Position numbers and translations under genes: made by a program. From Pseudomonas sputi (GTDB lineage: Bacteria; Pseudomonadota; Gammaproteobacteria; Pseudomonadales; Pseudomonadaceae), in assembly GCF_021603585.1 (NCBI RefSeq), contig NZ_BQHI01000003.1, positions 62,001 to 126,000 on the forward strand: a stretch of DNA of 64,000 bases, read 5' to 3'. Within the stretch, counting starts at the first letter, position 1. Every line of letters starts with the position of its first letter. Below, piece by piece: positions 33,221 through 42,362 of this stretch. The notes under the pieces were generated by a model that was not told where the DNA came from, made no database searches, and saw only the letters and a program-made list of their open reading frames with translations.

Positions 33221-35767
33221 ATGACCGCCATGACCTACGCTGCGGATCGTCCGGGATTCTTGCCCCGACTCTCCGCTCATCATCTTCCACGCTCACGTCT
33301 GACTGCATCGCTGCTCGAGTCTTCGGCACGGGTCCGGCTGATCTGCGCACCGGCCGGCAGTGGCAAAAGCACGCTGTTCACCGAGTGCCAGTTGCAGGCG
33401 CCCGCCGAATGTACGGTGTGCTGGCTGCCGCTGGCAGGCCTGTCGATCAGTGTCCCGGCATTTTGCGAGCGGCTGGCGCAGGCACTCGGGCTGGCAGCTG
33501 CGGATGAGTCGTCGCTGCTGCATTGGCTGGCGCGTCGGTCCTCGCCGGTGTGGGTGTTTCTCGACGATTACTGCCGTGTTGAAGACCCCGCGCTGGACGC
33601 GCTGCTCGACCGCATGCTGGCGCTCGCCAGTCCCGCCGTCACCTGGTGGATCGGTACGCGTCGGCGCCCGCAATGCAACTGGCCGCGCCTGTTGCTCGAT
33701 GACGCCTTGTACGAGTGTGAAAGCGCGGCGCTGGCGTTGAGTCGCGGCGAGATCGCGCAACTGTTGCGTCACCTGCCATCCGTCCAGGCCGACCAGGTGG
33801 CCGCTCGGATACATCAGCGCAGCGGCGGCTGGTGTGCCGGGGTGCGGATGCTGTTGATGCAAAAGTGTGACTGGTCGCAAAAGACTTTGCCGCAGCAACG
33901 CATGGACACCCTGCTGGACTACCTGCAACACGAACTGTTCAGTGGTTTGAGCCCGGAGCTGGCCGAGGCCTGGCGAGTGCTGGCGCATCTGCCGCGGTTC
34001 AACGCCAGTCTGTGCGATCACCTGTTCGGTGTCGGCGAAGGGGCGCAGTGGATGCGCACCCTGCAAACACTCGGGTGTTTTATCGAGCCCTGGCAAGGGT
34101 CGCCGGACTGGTTGCAGGTGTGCGCTGCGCTGTCGCGTTTGATGCGTGATGAACCCTGGTCGGCTGGACGTTCCTGGCATCGCCGGGCCTGTCAGTGGTT
34201 TGCCGCCGGACAGCATTGGAAATGCGCCTTCGAACAGGCGTTGCTGGCTGAAGAGTACGAGGTCGCGGTGAGCCTGCTGCAGCACTTCAGTTTCGAGCAT
34301 CTGTTCGAGGAGCAGACGGTCGTGCTGTTGTTGCGTCTCTACGAGCAACGCGGCGAGGAACTGCTGCTGGGTTCGGCGCAACTGGTCGGGCTGGTCACAG
34401 CGGCGCTGCTGTTCGCCGGACGATTTGCCCAGGCGGCGGACTGCATCGGGCAACTGGCGCGTTTTTTACCGCCCCGGTCGGCGGAACAGCAACGGCAACT
34501 GATCGCCCGCTGGCAGGCGCAGCAAGGCTGGCTGTTGCATCTGCAAGGGCGGATGGAGGAGGCGCGCGAACATTTCGAGCAAGCCTTGAACGATCTGTCG
34601 CCGCAGGCGTGGACCGCGCGTCTGCTGTGCCTGTCGGGCCGCACTCAGCAGGCGTTGCTGTGCGGTGACCTGGAGCTGGCTCATTCGATCAATCGTGAAG
34701 CGCTGTGCCTGGCCCGGGCGGAGGGTTCGTTGCTGTTCGAGGCGTTGCTGGAACTGGATCACGCCCAGTTGCTGGAGCAGCGAGGCGCATCGGCTCGCGC
34801 CGAAGAATTGCTGGTCAATCTGTGCGACATGCTCGGTGCGTCTGTCGAGCGACCGACGCCGTTGCTGGGGCGTATTGCCCTGCGTCGTGGGCGGCTGGCA
34901 TTGAGCATGGGGCAGCAAGACCGGGCGGCCGAGTTGTTTCAACAAGGGCTCGACGATTGCCTGCGCAGCTTTGACAAGCGAGTGCTTTATGGCTTCCTGG
35001 GCCAGGCCCAACTGGCGGCCGATCAAGGTGATTATCCACAGGCGTTCATGCGTCTGCGTGATGCTGAGCGGCTCATGCAACAGCGGCAGATTCCGGACAC
35101 GGTTTATCGCGGCGTGCTGTTGCAGGTCAGCAGTGAATTCTGGCTGCAACAAGGACGGCCCGAACTGGCTCGCGAAGCATTGAGTCGAGTGCTCAGGCAC
35201 TATCGTGGCCCGCGCTCACGGCAGGCCCCGCCGGCAACGCTGGAACTGATTCCGCGCATCGAGTGTTTGCTGATTCTGGCCGAGATCCGATTGGGTCAGG
35301 CACGGCAGCCGATGGCGCATCTGCAGATTTTGCTTGAGCACGCTCATGCTAACCGGATGGTCGTGCTTGAAGCCGAATTGCTGTTGGCAATGAGCGAGGT
35401 GGCCTGGACGCTCAATGATCTGGAGTCTGCCCGGGGCTACTTCGACAACGGGCGAACGTTGGCCAGGCATTTCAATTTGCAGCGTTTGTCGATGAAGTTT
35501 GATCAGAAGGCGCTGAACCTATGGCCCGGTTCAACGCTTGCCGCTTCACTCGCAGATGACGGGGATAACGAAGGCTCACTGAGTTTGAGAGAGTCGCAGG
35601 TGCTTGGATTGATCGCGTCGGGGAGCTCCAACCAGCAAATTGCGGACACGTTGTTCATCTCGTTGCACACGGTCAAAACGCATGTCCGGCGCATTCACGC
35701 AAAACTGGGTGTCGAGCGCAGGACTCACGCCGTAGCGCGGGCGAGAATGCTCGGTTTATGCCGATGA
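33221..35767 (+). CDS. MalT-type LuxR regulator with ATPase domain
   Basis: 848-residue STAND-type activator. Walker A LICAPAGSGKST at about 40-51, Walker B-like VWVFLDDYCR, a long helical/TPR-like middle (about 300-770) for ligand sensing, and a C-terminal LuxR HTH (LSLRESQVLGLIASGSSNQQ ... SLHTVKTHVRRIHAKLGV). Lies directly downstream of the DUF1302-DUF1329 pair, an arrangement seen in many pseudomonads. Probably activates it and the neighbouring enzymes; effector unknown. A second Met three codons in is an alternative start. Confidence 0.9.
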   Translation: MTAMTYAADRPGFLPRLSAHHLPRSRLTASLLESSARVRLICAPAGSGKSTLFTECQLQAPAECTVCWLPLAGLSISVPAFCERLAQALGLAAADESSLLHWLARRSSPVWVFLDDYCRVEDPALDALLDRMLALASPAVTWWIGTRRRPQCNWPRLLLDDALYECESAALALSRGEIAQLLRHLPSVQADQVAARIHQRSGGWCAGVRMLLMQKCDWSQKTLPQQRMDTLLDYLQHELFSGLSPELAEAWRVLAHLPRFNASLCDHLFGVGEGAQWMRTLQTLGCFIEPWQGSPDWLQVCAALSRLMRDEPWSAGRSWHRRACQWFAAGQHWKCAFEQALLAEEYEVAVSLLQHFSFEHLFEEQTVVLLLRLYEQRGEELLLGSAQLVGLVTAALLFAGRFAQAADCIGQLARFLPPRSAEQQRQLIARWQAQQGWLLHLQGRMEEAREHFEQALNDLSPQAWTARLLCLSGRTQQALLCGDLELAHSINREALCLARAEGSLLFEALLELDHAQLLEQRGASARAEELLVNLCDMLGASVERPTPLLGRIALRRGRLALSMGQQDRAAELFQQGLDDCLRSFDKRVLYGFLGQAQLAADQGDYPQAFMRLRDAERLMQQRQIPDTVYRGVLLQVSSEFWLQQGRPELAREALSRVLRHYRGPRSRQAPPATLELIPRIECLLILAEIRLGQARQPMAHLQILLEHAHANRMVVLEAELLLAMSEVAWTLNDLESARGYFDNGRTLARHFNLQRLSMKFDQKALNLWPGSTLAASLADDGDNEGSLSLRESQVLGLIASGSSNQQIADTLFISLHTVKTHVRRIHAKLGVERRTHAVARARMLGLCR

Positions 35768-35771
35768 ACAC

Positions 35772-36554
35772 TCACGCTGACTGATACCCCATCCGCCAGC
35801 TCACGGCCCGCGTCGCAGCCAATAACCGCTGCGCCGCCGGGCCGTTTTCGTCGGCGTGAAACAGCGAGGTCGGGCCGACGATGGTCAACACCGCCGCGAC
35901 CTGCCCGAGGGCGTTGAACACCGGTGCCGACAGGGCATCGACGCCCGGCATCAGCAAGCCGTGAACATGATGCAGACCGCGTTCGCGGATCTGTTCGCAC
36001 AATGCTGCATAAGCTGTTTCGTCTGCCAGCGGATGGCCGCCGCTGGCGATTTCCTGCTCGCGCAATTCGTCGGTTTCCCGGTGCGGCAGGTAAGCGCCGA
36101 ACACCAGGCCGGTGGAGGAACTGAGCAGTGGCAATACCGAGCCCAGTTGCGTCACCACCGTCACCGCACGCACCGCCGGTTCGATGTGCACCACGGTCGC
36201 GCCCTGATTGCCCCACACCGCCAGGAAACAGGTTTCGTTGAGTTCGTCGCGCAGTTCGGCCAGGGGCAGGGCGGCGATTTTCAGCACGTCCATACTGTTG
36301 AGTGCGGCCAGGCCCACGCGCAGCGCTTCGCGGCCGAGGCCGTAGTGGTTGGTGGCGGTGTTCTGTTCGGCGAAACCACTGGCGATCAACGCCTGCAGAT
36401 AACGGTGAACCTTGCTCGCGGGCATCTGCACATGTTCGGCCAGACGCGACAGTGAAGTGGACGGCGACAACTCGGCCAGGGCCTTGAGGATGTCGGTGCC
36501 CACTTCGGCGGAGCGGACTTTCTGTTTGCCATTGCTGTCGCTGGTTTTTTCCAT
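35772..36554 (-). CDS. hmgR: IclR-family regulator of homogentisate catabolism
   Basis: 260 residues. N-terminal winged HTH (STSLSRLAEHVQMPASKVHR), C-terminal IclR effector domain (LLSSSTGLVFGAYLP, PGVDALSAPVFNALG). Divergent from hmgA, as in P. putida, where HmgR represses hmgABC and homogentisate lifts repression. Operator candidates lie at 36616-36641. Ends close to the LuxR gene, convergent. Confidence 0.9.
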   Translation of the reverse strand: MEKTSDSNGKQKVRSAEVGTDILKALAELSPSTSLSRLAEHVQMPASKVHRYLQALIASGFAEQNTATNHYGLGREALRVGLAALNSMDVLKIAALPLAELRDELNETCFLAVWGNQGATVVHIEPAVRAVTVVTQLGSVLPLLSSSTGLVFGAYLPHRETDELREQEIASGGHPLADETAYAALCEQIRERGLHHVHGLLMPGVDALSAPVFNALGQVAAVLTIVGPTSLFHADENGPAAQRLLAATRAVSWRMGYQSA

Positions 36555-36615
36555 GGTGTTGCCGTGTCCCGGAACGAATGGGCGTCTTTATAGCTTGACG
36601 CTGGTGAGTGAGCAA

Positions 36616-36641
36616 ATTACGTTATGCGTAATCGCATTACG
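36616..36641. promoter_or_regulatory. Candidate HmgR operator
   Basis: Three alternating half-sites ATTACG (36616), CGTAAT (36627) and ATTACG (36636) give two overlapping palindromes, ATTACG-N5-CGTAAT and CGTAAT-CGC-ATTACG shaped, in the hmgR-hmgA divergent region. Confidence 0.6.
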
Positions 36642-36717
36642 ATAAAAATAACCCCGGCGTGCCAAGACCTCCGATCCAGAGTCTCCGGCCATGCCGACGC
36701 CCTGTTCAGGAGGCTCC

Positions 36718-38013
36718 ATGAACCTCGATTCAGCCCTGGCTTACCAGTCCGGTTTCGGCAACGAATTCAGCTCCGAAGCGTTGCCCGGCGCACTGCCCGT
36801 CGGTCAGAACTCCCCGCAGAAAGCCCCGTACGGTCTGTACACCGAACTGTTCTCCGGCACTGCGTTCACCATGACCCGCAGCGAAGCGCGGCGTACCTGG
36901 ATGTACCGGATCCAGCCGTCGGCCAATCACCCGGCATTCGTCAAACTGGAGCGGCAACTGGCGGGCGGCCCGTTGGGTGAAGTGACCCCCAATCGCCTGC
37001 GCTGGAACCCGCTGGACCTCCCGACCGAGCCGACCGATTTCATCGACGGCCTGGTGAGCATGGCGGCCAACTCCGCTGCCGAAAAACCGGCCGGGATCAG
37101 CATCTACCACTATTGCGCCAACCGGTCGATGGAGCGTGTTTTCTTCAACGCCGACGGCGAGTTGCTGCTGGTGCCGCAACTGGGGCGCCTGCGCATCGCC
37201 ACCGAACTGGGTGTGCTGGAAGTGGCGCCGCTGGAAATCGCCGTGCTGCCGCGGGGTCTGAAATTCCGCGTCGAACTGCTTGATCCGCAAGCACGCGGTT
37301 ATGTCGCCGAAAACCATGGCGCGCCACTGCGCCTGCCGGACCTTGGACCAATCGGCAGCAATGGCCTGGCCAATCCGCGGGACTTCCTGACCCCGGTCGC
37401 CGCTTACGAAAACCTGCAGCAACCGACCACCCTGGTGCAGAAATTCCTCGGCCAGTTGTGGGGCACCGAACTCAATCACTCGCCGCTGAACGTGGTCGCC
37501 TGGCACGGCAACAATGTGCCGTACAAATATGACCTGCGCCGATTCAACACCATCGGCACCGTCAGTTTCGATCACCCGGACCCGTCGATCTTCACCGTGC
37601 TGACGTCGCCGACCAGCGTCCACGGTCTGGCCAACCTCGACTTCGTGATCTTCCCGCCGCGCTGGATGGTGGCCGAGAACACCTTCCGTCCGCCGTGGTT
37701 CCACCGCAACCTGATGAACGAATTCATGGGCCTGATCCAGGGCGAATACGACGCCAAGGCCGAAGGTTTCCTGCCTGGCGGCGCGTCCCTGCACAGCTGT
37801 ATGAGCGCTCACGGCCCGGACGGCGAGACCTGCACCAAAGCCATCAACGCGGACCTCAAGCCGGCGAAGATCGACAACACCATGGCCTTCATGTTCGAGA
37901 CCAGCCAGGTGCTGCGCCCCAGCCGCTTCGCCCTCGACTGTCCGCAACTGCAATCCACTTACGACGCCTGCTGGGCCACGCTGCCCGCCACGTTCGACCC
38001 GACCCGGAGATAA
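36718..38013 (+). CDS. hmgA: Homogentisate 1,2-dioxygenase
   Basis: Opens the homogentisate ring to maleylacetoacetate using Fe(II) and O2; 431 residues, normal length. [20 protein letters not shown] start; iron ligands are in the region [20 protein letters not shown] and [15 protein letters not shown]. The ATG is 6 bases from CAGGAGG. First gene of hmgA-fahA-maiA. Confidence 0.97.
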   Translation: MNLDSALAYQSGFGNEFSSEALPGALPVGQNSPQKAPYGLYTELFSGTAFTMTRSEARRTWMYRIQPSANHPAFVKLERQLAGGPLGEVTPNRLRWNPLDLPTEPTDFIDGLVSMAANSAAEKPAGISIYHYCANRSMERVFFNADGELLLVPQLGRLRIATELGVLEVAPLEIAVLPRGLKFRVELLDPQARGYVAENHGAPLRLPDLGPIGSNGLANPRDFLTPVAAYENLQQPTTLVQKFLGQLWGTELNHSPLNVVAWHGNNVPYKYDLRRFNTIGTVSFDHPDPSIFTVLTSPTSVHGLANLDFVIFPPRWMVAENTFRPPWFHRNLMNEFMGLIQGEYDAKAEGFLPGGASLHSCMSAHGPDGETCTKAINADLKPAKIDNTMAFMFETSQVLRPSRFALDCPQLQSTYDACWATLPATFDPTRR

Positions 38014-38016
38014 CCC

Positions 38017-39321
38017 ATGACTCAGACTTCCATCACCCGCAGTTGGGTCGCCTCGGCCAACGGTCACGCGGATTTCCCGTTGCAGAACCTGCCGCTGGGC
38101 GTGTTCAGCAACAACGGTTCGGCACCGCGCGCCGGCGTGGCGATTGGCGAACACATCTTCGATCTGCAAGTGGCGCTGGAGGCCGGGCTGTTCGACGGCG
38201 CCGCGCGCAGTGCGGTCGAAGCCATGCACGGCGGTCAGTTGAACGCCTTCTTCGAGCTCGGCCGCGACGCCCGCGTTGCCCTGCGCGAACGCCTGCTGGA
38301 ACTGTTCAGCGAAGGCAGCACCCATCGCGGCAACATTGAAGCCCAGGGCGCAAAACTGCTGCCACTGGCCGCTGATTGCCAACTGCACCTGCCGGCGCGC
38401 ATCAGTGATTACACCGACTTCTACGTCGGCATCGAGCACGCGCAGAACGTCGGCAAACTGTTCCGCCCGGACAACCCGCTGCTGCCAAACTACAAACACG
38501 TGCCGATCGGCTACCACGGTCGCGCGTCGACCGTGCGCGCCTCCGGTGCCGACGTGCGCCGCCCGAAAGGCCAGACGTTGCCGGCCGGGGCGACCGAGCC
38601 GACCTTCGGCCCGTGCGCGCGTCTGGACTACGAGCTGGAACTGGGGATCTGGATCGGTCAGGGCAACGAGATGGGCGAGCCGATTGCCATTGGTGACGCC
38701 GCTGAACACATCGCCGGTTTCTGCCTGCTCAACGACTGGTCGGCCCGTGATATCCAGGCCTGGGAATACCAGCCGCTCGGCCCGTTCCTGTCCAAGAGTT
38801 TCATCACCAGCGTCTCGCCGTGGGTGGTGACTGCCGAAGCGCTGGCGCCATTCCGCACCGCGCAACCGGCGCGCCCGCAAGGCGATCCGCAGCCGCTGCC
38901 GTACCTGCTCGACAAACGCGATCAGGATGGCGGAGCCTTCGACATCGAGCTGGAAGTGCTGCTGCTCACCGAGAAAATGCGCGAGCAGAACCTGCCGGCC
39001 CATCGCCTGACCCTGAGCAATACCCGCTACATGTACTGGACGGTCGCGCAAATGGTCGCGCACCACAGCGTCAACGGTTGCCAGTTGCAGGCCGGTGACC
39101 TGTTCGGTTCGGGCACCTTGTCCGGCCCTGAAAGCGGTCAGTTCGGCAGCCTGCTGGAAATCACCGAGGGCGGCAAAAAGCCGATCGAACTGGCGTCCGG
39201 CGAAGTGCGCAAATTCCTTGAAGACGGCGACGAAATCATCCTGCGCGCCCGCTGTGCCCGCGAAGGTTTTGCTTCGATCGGCTTCGGCGAATGCCGTGGC
39301 ACCGTGCTGGCGGCACGCTGA
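38017..39321 (+). CDS. fahA: Fumarylacetoacetase
   Basis: 434-residue hydrolase of fumarylacetoacetate to fumarate and acetoacetate, last step of tyrosine catabolism. Family motifs: YTDFYVGIEHAQNVG with metal Asp, YHGRASTVRASG, GPCARLDYELELGIWIGQGN, NDWSARDIQAWEYQPLGPF and MVAHHSVNGC. 4 bases after hmgA. Also called hmgB. Confidence 0.97.
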   Translation: MTQTSITRSWVASANGHADFPLQNLPLGVFSNNGSAPRAGVAIGEHIFDLQVALEAGLFDGAARSAVEAMHGGQLNAFFELGRDARVALRERLLELFSEGSTHRGNIEAQGAKLLPLAADCQLHLPARISDYTDFYVGIEHAQNVGKLFRPDNPLLPNYKHVPIGYHGRASTVRASGADVRRPKGQTLPAGATEPTFGPCARLDYELELGIWIGQGNEMGEPIAIGDAAEHIAGFCLLNDWSARDIQAWEYQPLGPFLSKSFITSVSPWVVTAEALAPFRTAQPARPQGDPQPLPYLLDKRDQDGGAFDIELEVLLLTEKMREQNLPAHRLTLSNTRYMYWTVAQMVAHHSVNGCQLQAGDLFGSGTLSGPESGQFGSLLEITEGGKKPIELASGEVRKFLEDGDEIILRARCAREGFASIGFGECRGTVLAAR

Positions 39322-39333
39322 CAGGAGCGGCGC

Positions 39334-39972
39334 ATGGATCTCTACACCTATTACCGTTCCACCTCGTCGTACCGGGTGCGGATCGCGCTGGCACTCAAGG
39401 GCCTCGATTACCAGGCGTTGCCGGTCAACCTGATCGCGCCGCCCGGTGGCGAGCATCGGCAACCGGCGTACCTGGCGATCAATCCCCAGGGCCGGGTGCC
39501 GGCGCTGCGCACTGACGACGGCAAGTTGCTGATTCAGTCGCCGGCGATCATCGAGTATCTGGAGGAGCGTTATCCACAGGTGCCGTTGCTGCCCGAAGAC
39601 CTCGTTGCCCGCGCCCGGGTGCGTGGCGTGGCGGCGGTGATTGGCTGCGACGTGCATCCGCTGCACAACGTCAGTGTGCTCAATCGCCTGCGCGGTCTGG
39701 GGCATGATGAGCCGCAGGTCAACGAGTGGATCGGCCACTGGATCAGTCAGGGGCTGGCGACGGTGGAGCAGTTGATCGGCGACAGCGGCTTCTGTTTCGG
39801 CGAATGGCCGTGCGTGGCGGACGTGTACCTGATTCCACAACTGTACGCGGCCGAGCGTTTTAACGTTTCGCTTGAGGCGTATCCAAGGATTCGTCGAGTG
39901 GCCGCACTGGCCACGGAACATCCGGCCTTCATCGCGGCGCATCCGGCGAATCAGCCGGACACGCCGAAGTAG
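39334..39972 (+). CDS. maiA: Maleylacetoacetate isomerase
   Basis: Glutathione S-transferase zeta-class protein of 212 residues, isomerising maleylacetoacetate to the fumaryl form. SSYRVRIALALKGLDYQ (the SSCxxR-type GSH site; here SSYR), INPQGRVPAL, SPAIIEYLEERYP and a C-terminal helical domain. 12 bases downstream of fahA, with GGAG. Also called hmgC. Confidence 0.95.
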   Translation: MDLYTYYRSTSSYRVRIALALKGLDYQALPVNLIAPPGGEHRQPAYLAINPQGRVPALRTDDGKLLIQSPAIIEYLEERYPQVPLLPEDLVARARVRGVAAVIGCDVHPLHNVSVLNRLRGLGHDEPQVNEWIGHWISQGLATVEQLIGDSGFCFGEWPCVADVYLIPQLYAAERFNVSLEAYPRIRRVAALATEHPAFIAAHPANQPDTPK

Positions 39973-39980
39973 CATTGGAT

Positions 39981-40005
39981 GGCTCCCGTGCGGCGCACGG
40001 GAGCC
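39981..40005. terminator. Hairpin between maiA and the MFS gene
   Basis: Perfect 11-base-pair stem GGCTCCCGTGC with 3-base loop, no clear T run. Probably a weak terminator or mRNA end; a transcript could pass into the MFS gene. Confidence 0.6.
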
Positions 40006-40053
40006 ATTCCGGTTACCCGCAAAAAATCATAAAAACAAAACAGGTACCTTGCG

Positions 40054-41451
40054 ATGCACAACCAGATTGCCAGCTTTCGGGCGGCACTCGACGCCCGTCC
40101 TGTGTCCCGCTTTCAGTGGTTGCTCCTGATGCTTCTCGCCTTGCTGCTGGTCACCGACGGCTATGACGCCCAGGTGCTCGGTTACGTGGTGCCGGCACTG
40201 GCGCAGGACTGGGGCCTGGAAAAATCCGCGTTCGGCCCGGTGTTCAGCGCCAACCTGCTGGGGCTCACCCTCGGCTCCCTTGCTGTTACGCCGCTGGCCG
40301 ATCGCTTCGGCGTACGGCGGATTCTGCTCGCCTGCGTGCTGATCTATGCCAGCCTCACGGTGCTGATGGTGTTCGCCGATTCCCTCAATACCCTGATGAT
40401 CGCGCGCTTCATCTGCGGCATCGGCATGGGCGGTGCGATGCCCAGCGCCATGGCGTTGATGTCGGAATATTCGCCGCCACGCCTGCGCACGCTGATGGTG
40501 ACGCTGGCGGCCTGCGGTTTTTCCTTCGGCGGGGCGGCGGGTGGTTTTGTCGCGGCCGGTTTTATCGACCGGTTCGGCTGGCAAGCGGTGTTTCTCGCCG
40601 GTGGTGTCACGCCGCTGCTGTTGTTTCCGTTTCTCTGGTGGATGCTGCCGGAATCCTTGCCACGGCTGCTGCGTGACGCTCCACCGTATGCGCGCCTGCG
40701 CAAGGTCACCGCGCGGATGCTGCCGGACTGGCAACCGCCCGCCGCATCGGTCGAGCAGAACGAGCGTGAGCAGGGCAGCAAACTGACGGTGGTGGAGTTG
40801 TTCCGCAATGGTTACGCCCGCCCGACCTTGCTGATCTGGGCCACGTTCTTCGTCAGCCTGATCCTGCTGTATTTCATGATCAGCTGGCTGCCGTCGCTGC
40901 TGCTGGAAAGTGGCCTGAAACTCAACGAAGCGAACCTGGTGACGTCGATGTTCCTGTTCGCCGGCACGCTGGGGGCGATCTGCATGGCGTGGTTCGCCGA
41001 CCGGTTGAAAAGCAAGGTGCGCCTGTTGTCCGGCGTGCTGGCCGGCGCGGCGCTGTGCACGATCCTGCTGGGCCTGAATCACGACAACCCGCGTTATCTG
41101 GTGGCTTGTGTGTTCGCGGCGGGGTTCTGCATCATCGGCGGGCAACTGACGCTCAATGCGTTTGCCAGCAATTTCTATCCGGCCCACGTACGCGCCACCG
41201 GCACTGGTTGGGCGTTGGGCGTCGGGCGGTTCGGGTCGATTCTCGGGCCGTTGTTCGGCAGCCTGTTGCTGGCGATGCACATTCCGGTGGAGCAGATTTT
41301 CTTTTTCTGCGCGATCCCGGCGGTGATTGCGGCGTTGCTGATCATTCAGGTGCGTTCGCCAGCCACTGCCCTGTTCAGTGGACGACTGAGTTCGGCGGCA
41401 GATGCCCCAGCCGTTCCGTCAGTCGAAGTCGCTGAATCGGGTCGTCACTGA
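40054..41451 (+). CDS. MFS transporter, aromatic acid:H+ symporter family
   Basis: 465 residues, twelve hydrophobic segments. N-terminal DGYDAQVLGYVVPALA (the AAHS DGxD motif), loop 2-3 PLADRFGVRR, and RATGTGWALGVGRFGSILGP late. Located after maiA, as PA2006 follows the pathway in P. aeruginosa, so it likely imports homogentisate, 4-hydroxyphenylpyruvate or a related acid. Its last 77 bases are antiparallel to the SirB1-like gene. Confidence 0.9.
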   Translation: MHNQIASFRAALDARPVSRFQWLLLMLLALLLVTDGYDAQVLGYVVPALAQDWGLEKSAFGPVFSANLLGLTLGSLAVTPLADRFGVRRILLACVLIYASLTVLMVFADSLNTLMIARFICGIGMGGAMPSAMALMSEYSPPRLRTLMVTLAACGFSFGGAAGGFVAAGFIDRFGWQAVFLAGGVTPLLLFPFLWWMLPESLPRLLRDAPPYARLRKVTARMLPDWQPPAASVEQNEREQGSKLTVVELFRNGYARPTLLIWATFFVSLILLYFMISWLPSLLLESGLKLNEANLVTSMFLFAGTLGAICMAWFADRLKSKVRLLSGVLAGAALCTILLGLNHDNPRYLVACVFAAGFCIIGGQLTLNAFASNFYPAHVRATGTGWALGVGRFGSILGPLFGSLLLAMHIPVEQIFFFCAIPAVIAALLIIQVRSPATALFSGRLSSAADAPAVPSVEVAESGRH

Positions 41452-42178
41452 GTAATAGTGCGTGCTCCAGATCGAAACGCTCGGCGTTCGGGCAATCGAG
41501 GCGCTGGTACAGACTGGCCCGCGCCAGGTAGTCGGCGGCGCTGGCGTTGCCCAGTTCGAGCACGCGCTCGGCATCGATCAGTGCCGCAATAAAGTCGTCG
41601 TGGGTCAGGTGCAACTGACGCAGGTTGCGTGACAGACGCTGAAGCATCTGCACCGGCTCGGCAGTCAGCAGGTGATCGGCGCTGAGTTTCATCTGGTGGC
41701 CGTACTGGCGATGCAGCAGTTCGCGGCAGTCGTTCGGATACAGGCGCCGTCCACCGCACGGATCGAGCAGGTGATCGGCCCCGGGAACCTTGAGCAGGAA
41801 ATGCCCGGGGAAGTTGACGCCCACCAGTGGAATCTCCAGGCCCCGGGCCAGTTCCAGAGCGATCAGTGCCAGCGCCAGCGGCTGGCCACGTTTGGTCTGC
41901 ATGACTTTGTGCACCATCGCGGCCTGCGGGCGCAGCGGTATGAAATCATCCTGGGCAAAACCCAGATCGGTCATGCGCCGCAGCAGCGGTTGCGCCAGTT
42001 CGCTGACCGGCAGCAACGGCAAGCCATAGCTGACCCGCTGTTGCAGCTCCTTGAAGTCCTGCAACAGCGCTTCGGGATCGGCTTGTTTGTCGTGTTCGGC
42101 GGCCATCCACAACGCGGCTTCGAACAGCGCGGGCGGTGAACGGTGCAGACATTCGAAGAAACGTTGGCGCGGGCTCAT
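41375..42178 (-). CDS. SirB1-family protein (transglutaminase-like with TPR)
   Basis: 267 residues. Transglutaminase-like fold region with LALALIALELARGLEIPLVG, NFPGHFLLKV and DPCGG, but no clear catalytic Cys; then a TPR-like C-terminal tail (RLSRNLRQLHLTHDD...). Family function is poorly known. The final 25 residues are coded opposite the MFS gene. Confidence 0.87.
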   Translation of the reverse strand: MSPRQRFFECLHRSPPALFEAALWMAAEHDKQADPEALLQDFKELQQRVSYGLPLLPVSELAQPLLRRMTDLGFAQDDFIPLRPQAAMVHKVMQTKRGQPLALALIALELARGLEIPLVGVNFPGHFLLKVPGADHLLDPCGGRRLYPNDCRELLHRQYGHQMKLSADHLLTAEPVQMLQRLSRNLRQLHLTHDDFIAALIDAERVLELGNASAADYLARASLYQRLDCPNAERFDLEHALLLSDDPIQRLRLTERLGHLPPNSVVH

Positions 42179-42362
42179 CTCAATCTCCGGGGCATGCCTC
42201 GTTTTAGCCCCGTCTTTGCCATTCGTCCAGTGCCGGGCCGCTCTGCCATCGGGTTATGCCACAACCCTCTGACGGGTGACGGTGCTTATTCCGGCGCGCT
42301 TCAGCAATTTTCAGGCGCAAGCCTATACTGGCGTCTACCAGAAGTGATTCGGGAGCCTGCCG

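Noticed and set aside
36730-39975. Very long open frame (over 1000 codons) antisense to hmgA-fahA-maiA
   Set aside because: It mirrors three well-recognised genes in a high-GC region, has no ribosome site or family motif, and its composition is that of an antisense shadow.
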